Assembly (NCBI GenBank): GCA_009741485.1
Contig: CM019218.1
Coordinates: 53,305,612 to 53,369,611 of the forward strand
Length of the DNA: 64,000 nt
Source of the DNA: Malurus cyaneus samueli
Taxonomy: Eukaryota; Chordata; Aves; Passeriformes; Maluridae
Direction: 5' to 3'
Each line of letters opens with the position of its first letter. Position 1 is the first letter of the stretch. Below the pieces are notes generated by a model. The model did not search any database. It had not been told where the DNA came from and saw only the letters and a list, made by a program, of their open reading frames with translations. Below, in pieces: positions 50,900 through 61,512 of the stretch. The position numbers and the translations under genes are program-made.

Positions 50900-51990
50900 T
50901 CGTCCTTGAGGGGCGCCCGTTGGGCACACTATCCCGCTCGCCGGAGCTGTGGTGTTTTCGGCCGGCATGGAAGCCGGCCTGTGGGCAGTGGCGTCCCCGC
51001 TACCGGGCGGGGGAGGGGTCGTGGCTGCGGGGGTGTCCCGGAGGTGGCGGGGGATGCTCGGGCCGGAGCCACTGGCGGCGATGGGGCTCTACCGCATTGC
51101 CGTCCCGGCTGCGGTGGCCTAGCGCCGGCCGTCTTCGCGGCACTGGGTACCCACGGGACACGCACCCCGCGCCCCCCCGGAGCTGCGGGGACCCCCCGCC
51201 TGAAGCCTGGCTTTGCTCCCCCGCCCCAGGGTGAGGACGAGGGGGGTGGACACCTCGGGGTGCTGCCCCGCGTATTGCTTCGTGTCTCAGTTCTTTTCCC
51301 CTTTGGCTCGCAAAGGTGGGAGGGGCCGGGCCGGCGCTGGGGGGAGAACCCTCGGGGAAGGGAAGGGGGGTTCGGGGGGCGTAGCCGAGGGCTCTCAGGT
51401 GGAGGGGTGGAAGGGGGATGAGTGGTGCAGATTCGCGCTGGGGGACACAGGGTGGGGATGGGGGTGCGAGAGTGCCGGGGGGGCGTCAGAGGGGTCTCAG
51501 AGCCCCCCCGAGTCCGCCCACCCGCACCCCAGCGCCCCTTGCCTTCTCCCAGTTCAGAAATGGAGCAATGGGGATGGGTCAGTGTGATCCCCCACCCGGC
51601 CACGCCCCATGCCTCAGTTTCCCCAGGTTACAGCCGTTCCCTTCCGAAAGGGGTGCCCATGTTTTCCACCCCTCCCAAATCCTGCTCGGGCTTTCCTCCC
51701 ACTTTCCCCCTGCATCCCCGAGGGTGCCCGGGTGGGATGCGCGGCCACCAGATCCCATCCCGGGCTGGGGGGTGACAAGTGGTCCCGTGGGTGACGTGTG
51801 TCCCTGCGCGCCACGTGGCCATTGCCAGGCTACGGGCTCCCAAAAATAAATCCACCCAAACCAGATTAGAAACGCGGGACCTCGCATGAACCGGCGGCGG
51901 CATTCCGGGGCCCGCGGGCGGCTCCCGGTGGGACCCCGGGCACCGGGAACGCCGGCAAGAGGGGGATCCCGGTGAGGGGAATAGGGCGGA
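50900..51990. other. GC- and CpG-rich intergenic stretch
   Basis: CpG-dense sequence without a recognised exon. Short open frames run in every frame, as expected at this GC content. A 51-codon plus frame begins at the ATG near 50968, unsupported. It may be a CpG island with an unannotated transcription start. Confidence 0.3.
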
Positions 51991-52179
51991 TCCGCGGGGA
52001 TCCATCCTGCCCGGGGGCGGCCCCTGTGCCAGGAGCAGGGCAGGGAGGGGTTCTGGTCCTCAGAGTGGGGAACACACGGAACCCCCCTTTTCCTGGGAGC
52101 TGGTGTGGGCAGCAAATGCCTGAGGACACCCCTTCACGCTGGACACCCCGCTGTGGTACCCACATCCCTGACACTGCGG

Positions 52180-53165
52180 GCACCCCAGCACCCCAGTCCC
52201 CAAGCATCCCCTATCCCAGCACCTTGAGACCCCAGTACAACATCCTGGCTTCCCAGTGCACCCCATACCCTGGTACCGCAGCATCCTGACAGTACCTGAA
52301 CACCTCAGCACCCTGGCACCCCAGTATTTCAGCACACTGGCACCAACAACACACCCAACTCCAGTGCCCAGGGCATAGTGGCACCCCTATGGGCAGTGGC
52401 ACCCCAATACCCTGTTTTCCTATCACCCCAATACCCCAGTGCCCTGGCACTCCAAAATATCAGCATCCCGGCAGCCTAAGGCTACTGACACCCCAACCCC
52501 GCACTGCCCCAGTCCCCAAGCACCCCACTACTGACACCCCAATATCCTGCTATCCCAGTGTGCCAGTCCCCAAGCACCCCACTATCCCAGCATCCTGGCA
52601 CCTCAATACCCAACACCCCAGTGCCTCAGGACAGTGTCACCCCAGTGTCCTGGCACCCCAGTAGCCCAGTACTCTGGGTACCCAGTACTTGAACATTCTG
52701 GCACCCCAGCACCCCGATACCCCAGGCTAGCCATCCCCCAACCCCCCGCCCCAAGCACCCCAATACCCTGGGATACTCATCCCCCAGCACCCCTGTACCC
52801 CAGAACCCCAATATCTCGAGCAAGCCAATATACTTCAGTATCCTGGCACCCCAATACCCAATATCTTGAAACCGCAGCACCAAAACACCTCAGGACCCCA
52901 ATACCCTGTATTACCAGTGTCCCAGTAACCCAGCCCTGGCACCCCAGTACCCCTGGCAACCTGTCCTTGGCAACCCAGTACTTCTGGCACCCCAGTACCC
53001 ACCCCTGGCACACCAGTACCCCTGGCATCCCAGCCCTGGCACCCCAGTACCCCTGGCACCCCAGTACCCCTGTCCTTGGCACCCCAGTATCACACCCACC
53101 TGGCACCCCAGTACCCCTGGCACCCTGGTACCCCTGCCCCTGGCACCCTAGTATCACAGCCTCTG
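52180..53165. repeat. 1-kb minisatellite of CCCAGTACCCTGGCAC units
   Basis: Dozens of 15-30-bp units built from CCCCAGTACCCCTGGCAC and CCAATACCCTG variants. Confidence 0.93.
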
Positions 53166-53191
53166 GCACATCTGCATGTTAAGCACGTTCA

Positions 53192-53194
<3 letters not shown>

Positions 53195-53226
<32 letters not shown>
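53195..53226. repeat. (GT)n microsatellite
   Basis: Sixteen near-perfect GT units; a shorter GT run follows at 53352-53368. Confidence 0.97.
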
Positions 53227-53230
<4 letters not shown>

Positions 53231-54063
53231 ACACCTGGTTACACGCTCGTGTCATGTGTGGCTGCCTGGGGGGGTCACACGAGTCTGGCGGATACATCTG
53301 TGCGTGCACACGTGTGTGAAGGGGCACAGACATGTACCCGGGCTGTGCACAGTGTGTGTGTGTGTGTGCTGACACGTGTTCTCCCATGCATCACACGCAC
53401 CCAGGACCAATCCTGCTGCTCCCTGGGATGCTGGAGACACCCAGGGCGCCCCAAGGACACCCAAAGCCCAGCGCTGGGCCGGGGATGTTGGGTGTGGGAG
53501 GGGTCGGGTGTTGGGGAGGGGTTCTGGGCAGTGGGTGCTGGGCAGGGATTAACTCCCGGATTAAAACTGGGAAAATGAGGACGGTCCAAGGACAAAATTC
53601 CCTGTCTGATCAAGGGGGGCACCCAGCTGGGGGAGGGATGTTAGGGTGCAGGGAGCAGGATGAGGGCACCCTGAGGACATCCTGTTCTGTGTTCCACGGG
53701 TTCCTTTTAATCCCTGCCCCCCTTCGCAATAAAAAGCTGCATCATCCCAGCATGGTTTGTTCCAGCTCCTTTCCCTCTAATTTTGGACCCAAAATCCGGC
53801 ACGAATGTTTGGATCTAAAAATACTCTCGGGAAGTACAGCCTCGAGTGGGGGTGCGGGGCTCCCTGATGGCTGGGCTGTGACACCCAGCAGTGCCTCTCG
53901 GGGGGTGCCCTAGGGCGGGGGTCCCCTCTGTCCCAGCGGTGGTGGGTGGGGCTGTGGGATAGCTCAGGAATTCAGGGTGGAGTGGGGAGTGTGGGGCTGT
54001 GCCGTGGGGGTGTGGGGATGGGAGGTGGGTGGGACTGGGAGTGTAGGGGGAGCTGGGCTGACA

Positions 54064-54660
54064 TGGGATGGGATGGGGATGAGAAAGGGCTAGGATGGGA
54101 TGACAGTTGGGGTGAGATGGGATGGGGGCATGGGGGAGAGGAATGGGGGTGAGGATGGGGACAAGGATGGGGCAGAGATGATGGGGATGAGGACAGACAG
54201 AGATGGGGATGGGGATGACAGCCAGGATGGGATTGGATCGGAGTGGATGAAATGGGAATGGGGATAAGGACAGGGATGGGACGGAATGGGATGGGATGGG
54301 ATAGGATGGGATGGGATGGGATGGGATGGGGATGATGGGGATGATGGGGATGATGGGGATGATGGGATGATGGGGACAGAGGACAGGGTTAAGATGAGGA
54401 TGGAGAGAGGATGGGAATGGGATGATGGGGATGAGGATGAGGACAGAGATGGTGATGAGGATGGGGGTAGGGAGTAAGGTAAATGAGGATAGGGTGGGGC
54501 TATAGGGACCGCAAGGGGATTGGGATGTTGGAGATGGGACAGGAGTGGCGGATGAGGATAAGGATGAAGATGGCTACACAGGATAGGGATGGGAATGAAA
54601 AGAGGCATGAGGATGGGGGTGGGGAGGAAGATGGGGATGGAAAGGGAAATGAAGATGTGC
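54064..54660. repeat. GATGGG-rich microsatellite/minisatellite
   Basis: GGGATGGGATGGGATAGG, GATGATGGGGATGATGGGG and GATGAGGACAGAGATGG arrays, purine-rich on the plus strand. Confidence 0.93.
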
Positions 54661-54729
54661 TGGGAAGGGATGAGGCCAGGGCCGGACATGAGGCTGGACA
54701 GGGAGGTGGGGACGGGCCGGAGCCGCTCC

Positions 54730-54850
54730 CGCCCGCGGCACTCGGCGGGTTAAACCGCGCGCTGCCGCCATTGGCGGAGGGCGGTGCGGCGGCAGCCAAT
54801 GAGAACGGGCCGTGCGCGCCGGGCCCGCCCCCAGACCCCATCCCGGGGCG
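54730..54850. promoter_or_regulatory. AMIGO1: CpG-rich promoter with paired CCAAT boxes (probable AMIGO1)
   Basis: An inverted CCAAT box (ATTGG, 54770-54774) and a direct one (CCAAT, 54796-54800) lie 26 bp apart, followed by a GC box (CCCGCCCCC, 54824-54832) in a dense CpG stretch. The position, about 1.4 kb upstream of the AMIGO1 start, suits a non-coding first exon followed by an intron. The two CCAAT orientations would also suit divergent transcription. Confidence 0.5.
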
Positions 54851-54859
54851 GATCGGGGA

Positions 54860-55185
54860 GGTTCGGCTTTATTCGGGCCGGGTCGGCACCGTTCGCTGCG
54901 CTCGGCTGGGCTCGGCTCCGCTCGCATAAGCTCGGCTGCGTTCGGGCCGGGTCGGAATCGTTCGGCTGAGTTCGGCTGGGTTCGGCTCCGCTCGCCTGAG
55001 CTCGGGGTGGATCGGGGAGGTTCGGCCAGGCCCGGCCCGGCCCGGCTTGGTTCGGCGCGGCCCGCTCGGCTTCTTTCGGCTTTCCTCGGCTCAGCTCGGC
55101 CGGTTCGACTTCTCTCGGCTTGGTTCGGCTCCGCTTGGCTCCGTTCGGTTCGGTTCGGTTCGTCTGGGCCCGGCCCTGCCCGGTC
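54860..55185. repeat. TTCGGCTCCGCTCGGCT array at the AMIGO1 5' region
   Basis: About 30 units of the GGTTCGGCTC / GCTCGGCTGG decamer type, rich in CpG, directly downstream of the CCAAT/GC-box promoter. Probably in the transcribed non-coding 5' part of AMIGO1. Confidence 0.88.
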
Positions 55186-55389
55186 GCCGCCGCACCGGGC
55201 CCGGTAACGCTCGGGCCCCATCCCCGGTCCAGGCCCGAGCCCAGCCCTGGTAACGCCCCGGGAAGAAGGAGGGAGGAGGCGGGGAGCATCCTCTGCCGCT
55301 CCGTGCACAGCACGGGCGGGACCGGGGGGCCGGGGGGATCCGGGCGGGAGGAGCTGGCAGGAGCCCCCGGGCCAGACGTGCTCCGGGTG

Positions 55390-56150
55390 AGCCGTGACAG
55401 TGGGGACATGTCGTGACAGCGGGGACAGAGCCACCCCACACCGTGACCTGGGTGGGCAGGGACCCAGGGGCACACTGTGACACGAGGGGACTGACCCCCT
55501 TGAGCCGTGACAGCGAGGGACCACGAGCACAAAGCCACTCCATGTCGTGACACTGGAGGACCACAGCTGCTCCAAGCAGTGACACTGGGTGCACACCATG
55601 TCACTTGGTGCCAGCCCCCCTCAACGCAGTGACACCCGTCACCAAGCGCCCTGCGCCATGACACCAGGTGAGCAGCCAGATTGGCACATGCTGTGATACC
55701 GGGTGACAAAGCCACCTCTTCTGCACCACTGCTATCCTGGATTGGGACACCAAGTGACCAAAGCCACCTTGCACCATGAGGCTGGGTGAGCCCCGAGACC
55801 AGCACCTGCACTGACACCATGTGACTGAAGCCACCCTGGACTGTGACATTGTGTGAGCCCTGAGCCTGGCACATGCTGTGACAGTGGGTGATCAAACCAC
55901 CCTGTGCTGTGACACCGGCGGACCAAAGCCACCCTGGACTGTGACACCAAGTGATCAACCAGCCTGGCACCTGCCACTGAGTGACTGAAGCTTCCTTGGG
56001 CAGTGATACCAAGTGACCAAGCCACTTTGCACTATGACACCTGGTAAGCCCCGAATCCTGCACCTGCTGTGACACTATGTGACTGAAGCCACCCTGGACT
56101 GTGACACTGGGTGACCAAGCCACTCTACATCGTGACACCGTGTGACTGAA
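55390..56150. repeat. ~40-bp minisatellite upstream of AMIGO1 start
   Basis: Units such as GTGACACTGGGTGACC followed by AAGCCACCCTGGACT, repeated about 18 times with divergence and ending about 70 bp before the start codon. Confidence 0.88.
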
Positions 56151-56222
56151 GCTTCTTCGTGCCCCTCGTTCTCCACGCTGCATATCCCAATCATGCTGCC
56201 ATCCTGTCACCCGTGCGTGGCC

Positions 56223-57674
56223 ATGGGGCCACTGTCCCTGCTGCTGGCACTGTCCCTGCTGTCCCCATGGGGGGCTGCGGGAGGGACCTGCCCCCCACGC
56301 TGCGTCTGCGCCTCCAACCTGCTGAGCTGCTCGCAGGCCAACCTGAGCGCGGTGCCGGCGCCGCTGCCGCGCTTCACCGCGGTCCTGGACGTGAGTCACA
56401 ACAACGTGACACGGCTGCGTGCAGACTGGGCACCGGCACGGCTGCCACACCTGCACGCGCTGCTGCTGAGCCACAACGGGCTGACCTTCGTGTCCACCGA
56501 GGCCTTCACCAACGTGCCGCGCCTGCGCCACCTCGACCTGTCCTCCAACCGCCTGCGGACGCTGGACGAGAACCTGTTCAGCGACCTGGGCGAGCTGGAG
56601 GTGCTGCTGCTCTACAACAACGAGATCACCACGGTGGATCGCACGGCCTTCGAGAACCTGGGCCGGCTGCGCAAGCTCTACCTGGGGCAGAACCGCATCG
56701 CCCGCTTCCCGCTGGAGCTGCTCCGGGAGGGCAGCCGGCTGCCGCAGCTGGCACTGCTGGACCTGTCGGCCAACCGGCTGCGGGCCGTGCCCTCGGGCGA
56801 GCTGCAGGCGCTGCCCGCCTGGCTGCGCGACCGCCTCTACCTGCACAACAACCCGCAACTGGTCTGCGACTGCCCGCTCTTCCAGCTGCTGGACCGCGGC
56901 CACCGCCGCCGCCTCAGCGCCGTGGTGGATTTCCAGGATGAGCTGCGCTGCGTCCTGCCCGGAACGACGGCTCCCATCAGGATCCTGGAACTGGCGGGCC
57001 GGCAGCCTCTCAACTGCAGCAGGGTGCAGGAGGCCGTGCTGGAGGCGCACCTCGGGGACAGCGTGACGCTGAGCTGTGACAGCCGGTGGCAGGGCGTGCG
57101 CGGCCGGCACTGGGTGACGCCGGGCGGGGAGCGGGTGCTGGGGGACGGGGGCAATGGCAGCGTGGTCCTGCTGGCCAATGGCAGCCTGCAGCTGCGGGCG
57201 CTGCGCCCCGAGGACTCCGGCACTTACGCCTGCTCGGTGGCCGGACCCCTCCTCAACGAGACCCTCTACGTGGAGCTGCTGGTGCACAACTTCACCCTGC
57301 ACGGGCCCCACGACACCCTGAACACGGCCTACACCACGCTGGTGGGCTGCATCCTGAGCGTGGTGCTGGTGCTCATCTACCTGTACCTCACGCCGTGCCG
57401 CTGCTGCTGCTGCCGCGGCACCGAGAAGCCGCCAGCGCCGCGCGACGACAGCATCAACTCCTCGGTGCTCAGCACCACGCCGAACCACGCCGGGGGCACC
57501 GGGGAGCCCGGCGGATCCCGTGTCCCCTCCGGTGCCGGCACGGGGCAGAACGGCAGGTTCAAGGGTGGGGGGACACCCCCGATGCCCCCCCGGCAGGGCC
57601 CCAAGGCGCAGAGGAAGGTGTCGGATCCAGACTCGGTGAGTTCCGTCTTCTCCGACACGCCCATTGTGGTGTGA
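56223..57674 (+). CDS. AMIGO1: amphoterin-induced protein 1 (LRR/Ig adhesion protein)
   Basis: A complete frame of 483 residues on one exon; human AMIGO1 is 493. It is a neuronal type I membrane protein that promotes neurite outgrowth and modulates Kv2.1. The signal peptide is about residues 1-21 (MGPLSLLLALSLL). The LRRNT cysteines lie in CPPRCVCASNLLSC, followed by about six leucine-rich repeats (LDLSSNRLRTLDENLF, VLLLYNNEI, LYLGQNRIARFPLEL). The LRRCT starts near 209 (LYLHNNPQLVCDCPL). An Ig C2 domain spans about 278-335 (VTLSCDS to GTYACSV). The TM segment is about 371-392 (TTLVGCILSVVLVLIYLYL), then a Cys-rich CRCCCC stretch. The tail ends SVSSVFSDTPIVV, as in mammals. ATG 56223 has G at -3 and +4 and leads straight into the signal peptide; the upstream in-frame ATGs at 56142 and 56193 are less likely. 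No coding intron. Confidence 0.97.
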   Translation: MGPLSLLLALSLLSPWGAAGGTCPPRCVCASNLLSCSQANLSAVPAPLPRFTAVLDVSHNNVTRLRADWAPARLPHLHALLLSHNGLTFVSTEAFTNVPRLRHLDLSSNRLRTLDENLFSDLGELEVLLLYNNEITTVDRTAFENLGRLRKLYLGQNRIARFPLELLREGSRLPQLALLDLSANRLRAVPSGELQALPAWLRDRLYLHNNPQLVCDCPLFQLLDRGHRRRLSAVVDFQDELRCVLPGTTAPIRILELAGRQPLNCSRVQEAVLEAHLGDSVTLSCDSRWQGVRGRHWVTPGGERVLGDGGNGSVVLLANGSLQLRALRPEDSGTYACSVAGPLLNETLYVELLVHNFTLHGPHDTLNTAYTTLVGCILSVVLVLIYLYLTPCRCCCCRGTEKPPAPRDDSINSSVLSTTPNHAGGTGEPGGSRVPSGAGTGQNGRFKGGGTPPMPPRQGPKAQRKVSDPDSVSSVFSDTPIVV

Positions 57675-59195
57675 GGGGACACTGTGGGGACGGTCCCCTG
57701 GGACACCCCATGTCCCCACCGCTACTGTGAGCTGTCCCTGAGTAGGAGGGGTGGCCAGACCCCCGCTGCTGTGTCCCCAGCTTGGGGGGGGTCACATCAT
57801 CACACCCCAGGACTGAGCATTGCCGCTGGCCCCCGCCAAGGTCACTGTCACCATGGGACAGTGAGGGACAAAGATGTGGAAGGGACACACGCTTTGGGGA
57901 CTGTCCCCCACTGTGACTGTCCCTGGGCAGGAGAGGTGGCTGGACCCCCACTACCATGTTCCCGGCTTTTGGAGATCCCACCATCATCCCCAGGACAGAG
58001 CATCATCCCTGGCCCCCACTGAGATCACGGAGGGACTGTGAGGGACAAGGGTGTGAAGGGACACACGGTTGGGACAGTCCCCCGGGATGCCCTGCGTTCC
58101 TGCTGCTGCTGTGACTTGTTCTCCATGGACACACCACTGACCCCCAGAACAGAGCATCGCTGCTGGCCCCCACCAAGGTCACAGCGCAACCACAAGGGAC
58201 AAGGAAGGGACACACCATGGGCCCCACTGTGACCTGTCACTGGGCAGGAAGGGTGGCCAGAGCCCCACCACCACGTCTGCAGCTTTTGGGGGTCCCACCA
58301 TCGCCCCCCTGACTGGGCATTGTCCCTGGGTCCTGCTGAGATCACTGAGGGACTGCGAGGGACAAGGGTGTGAGGGGACACACCATAGAGAGTCCCCAGG
58401 GACATCCTGTGTCCCCACTGCCACTGCGAGCTGTCCCCAGGCAGGAGGGGTGGCCGGACCCCCACCACCGTGTGCCCAGCTTTTGGGGATCCCACCATCA
58501 CCCCCCAGGACTGAGCACCATCCCTGGCCCCTGCCAAGGTCACCGTGGCACTGCAGTGGACAAGCGAGTGAGGGGACACACCATGGGGACACTCCTGCTG
58601 TGACCTGTCCCTGGACAGGAGAGATGGACTCCCACCGCCGTGTCCCATTTTTGGGGGTCTCACCGTTGCCCCTCAGGACTGAGCATCACCGCTGGCCCCT
58701 GCTGAGGTCACCACAAGACCACAGGGACACATCTCCATGGGGACAGTGGGGCCACCGACTGCAGGGCATCAGCCCCACTGGAGGACTGAGGGACAATGAC
58801 AGTGGCAGCCATGAGCTCCAGGGCTGGCAGCACCAGGCAGACCCCCCCACCCTGCGCCCTGTTCCCCCCAATCCCCCCGGCCCCCTTGGCATGTGCATGG
58901 CCAAGCATGAGTCCCCCGGGGAGCATGTGCCACCCCCGGGGGACACCGGGGTGTGTAAACCCCCTGGGGACCCAACACCCTCCTGCCCCCCCTGCAACCC
59001 ACAGCCGCCAGCAAAGCCCTCTCCCCTGCAGGGGGTGGAACTTCGGGGGCTCTGGCACCCCAAAAAGGTGGTGCCCCCCCTGACCCCCTGTGCCAGCCCA
59101 GCCTGTGTCTCCTGTGCCCCCACCCCGGACATTCCCTGCTGCACTGGGCAATGCCCACCGATGCCTTGGCCAAAATAAAGGTGTTTCCCTCATGC
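57675..59195 (+). other. AMIGO1: AMIGO1 3' UTR, largely tandem repeat
   Basis: From the AMIGO1 stop to just past the AATAAA at 59174-59179. About six diverged ~140-210-bp units start near 57690, 57899, 58072, 58210, 58380 and 58580. Each contains a CTGTCCCTGGGCAGGAG-like word, then a CCCACC...TTTTGGG segment, then a TGGCCCC..CAAGGTCAC-like segment. Confidence 0.7.
59174..59179 (+). terminator. AMIGO1: polyadenylation signal of AMIGO1
   Basis: AATAAA followed by a GTGTTTCCC GU-rich stretch. It is the only canonical signal on the plus strand downstream of the AMIGO1 stop and marks the likely transcript end. Confidence 0.75.
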
Positions 59196-59579
59196 CTGCG
59201 CAACCCTCAGTCGGTTTGGGGGACTCAGAGGGGTGTCCCCAAGATGGGGTTGGGATGGGGACAGGGTGACATTGTTATGGGACCCCCCTGGGGTAAGGGG
59301 GGCCCTGCTGCCCTGCCCAGCCCCCATCTGGGGTGCAGGGGGGTGGGGAAGGAGGGGAGGCACCCTGGTCACCCCAGTGCGCTCACCCAAGGGTCCATCT
59401 CAGCCCGACCCCGACCAGCTGTGCTGGGAAGGGGATTCTGGACACCTGCCTGCAGCCAGCCCCGTGCTCACCCCACCCCAATGACCCCCCAGCACCCCAA
59501 AGACCTCCTATGGTCTCCTGTATCCCATTAACCACCCAGCAACAAGTCAGTAACCCTGGTGCCCAGGACCTCCCCACTC

Positions 59580-60530
59580 CACTGAACTCTACCCCCAGCA
59601 CCCCAATAACCCACTGACCCCCCTAGTACCCCTCTGACCCCCCAATACCCCAGTGACCCTTACAGTCCCCTGCCTGTCCCCACAGCCCCCTCCAGCACCC
59701 TAATAACAGCCCGGGGCCTCCCCAAGCAAGCCAATGATCCCTGAGCCCGTTACTGACCCCACTGACTCCCCCTGATCCCAAAGACCCTCTATGGTCCTCT
59801 ACCCTCCTAGCACCCCAATGACCCCCCCATGGTCCAGTCCCCACTAACCCTCCCCAGCACCCATTAACAGCCCCCCCAACACGCAAAGCCCATTGACCCC
59901 CCCTCATCCCCCCAATGGCCCACTTACCCTCATGGGTCCCCACTCACCCTCATGGGTCCCCACTCACCCTCAAGCACCACCCAAAAACCTCCTAATGGTC
60001 CCCAGTATCCCCCCATCCAATGACTTCACTGAGTCTCCCCATCACCCCAAAGACCTTATTTACCCCAGTGAACTCCCAGATCTCCAATGACCCCATTGAC
60101 CAACTCCCAGCCCACCAAGACCCTTAGGGTATCCTGCCCACCTCGCAGCACCCCTCAGATCCCCTATAGTCCCCCGTACCCCTCAGTAACATCCCAGCAC
60201 CCCAATGACCTCTCTCAGCCTCCCAAAGACCCTTATGAACCCTGCCCGACCCCACAGCCTCCCCGTTCCCCGGTGTTAGCCCCTCCCAGACTAAAGACTC
60301 CCTCTGGTCCCCAGTACCCCCAGTAACCCTCCATAGCCCCCAATAAACCCTCAGTACACCACTGCCCCCAAAACAAAACAACTTCACTGACCCTTCACTC
60401 CCCATGACACCCCCAGCACCCCAAAAACTCCCCACAGTCCCCAGTCCCCTGCCCCACTGAGCCCCCCTGTTCCCAATGACCCCAAAGACCCCCTGGCCCC
60501 CTCCCTCACCCCTTCTCCCCACAGCCCCCA
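59580..60530. repeat. minisatellite between AMIGO1 and ATXN7L2
   Basis: CCCCAGCACCCCAATGACC, CCAAAGACC..CTATGGTCC and CAGTACCCC words recur about every 40-60 bp. There is no exon. Confidence 0.85.
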
Positions 60531-60599
60531 AATCCACCAACCCCCAGCACCCCCTTTCCCTCACCCCCCACTACGCAATTACTTTTTTTTCTCTTTGTT

Positions 60600-61512
60600 T
60601 TTTTAACAAAAAGAACAAAAAACAGCAACAACCGTTTCTTATAAATATCCGCGGCCGACGGGGCCCCGGGAGGTCCGGGTGGGTCCCCAGTGCCGACCCC
60701 CGCACCGTCCCGGGGCTGGTTTAGCAGCAAGAGAACAGAACTGAGAGTTTTGAGGTATTTTCTGGAAGTTTGGGATTTTCCTTCTTGTTTCCTTGGGATG
60801 GTTTTTCCCCCCTTTATCGGTTTTCTGGCGTTTCCTGGTGAGGAGGACAAAGGGAGAGGGGCTAGTGACCCCTCTGTTAATGGGCTTTGGAATGCGGGGG
60901 CGAGGGGCACGGTGGGGACCCCCGGGGACTCCCCACGGGGTTCGGGGAGCCCAGGGTGTCCCCAGGGTTGGGGAGCTCCTCAGGGTGTCCCTCACCAGGG
61001 TGTCCCTGTGGTGTCCCCGACAGGACAGGGTGTCCCCAGGGTTGGGAAGTCCTCACTGTGTCCCACATTCAGGGTGTCCTTGTGGTGTCCCCGACAGGAC
61101 AGGGTGTCCCCAGGGTTGGGAAGCTCCTCACTGTGTCCCACATCAGGGTGTCCTTGTGGTGTCCCCGACAGGACAGGGTGTCCCCCAGTGTTCCCCCCCC
61201 CCTCCCAGACAGGCTGTCCCCGTGGTTTTCCCCCGGTAACCATGGTGTTCCCCCCAGGACAGGGCATCTCTCAGGGCACAATGACCCCAATCCCAGTGCT
61301 CCACCCCATCACCTGCTGGTCCCAGTGACCCTGACAGGGGTCCCACCCCACTTCACCATCCCTCCCACCCCCAGCCCTACCTTCAGGACGCTCCTCTTCT
61401 CCTCGAAACCCAGGGGCGTCCCCGGCTTCTTTCCTGCGGACGGAGCCCCCCGAGCCGGAGGTGCCGGAGCCAGGAGGGGCCGGGGGCCGGGCAGGGGGGG
61501 CGGCTTTGGGCT
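60600..61512 (-). other. ATXN7L2: ATXN7L2 3' UTR, approximate
   Basis: Sequence downstream of the ATXN7L2 stop. It contains a ~75-bp tandem repeat (60980-61210) and reaches an A-rich minus-strand stretch near 60590-60640. No canonical AATAAA is seen on this strand, so the transcript end is a guess. Confidence 0.35.
60980..61210. repeat. ~75-bp tandem repeat, three to four copies
   Basis: CAGGGTGTCC.TGTGGTGTCCC, CGACAGGACAGGGTGTCCCC and AGGGTTGGGAAG recur in near-identical order. The copies are closer to each other than in the neighbouring minisatellites. Confidence 0.92.

Noticed and set aside
54750..57719. 989-codon minus-strand frame
   Set aside because: It is the antisense shadow of AMIGO1 extended through stop-poor GC-rich repeats.
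59200..60530. CRISPR-like regularly spaced repeats
   Set aside because: They are vertebrate minisatellites with variable units and no spacer structure.
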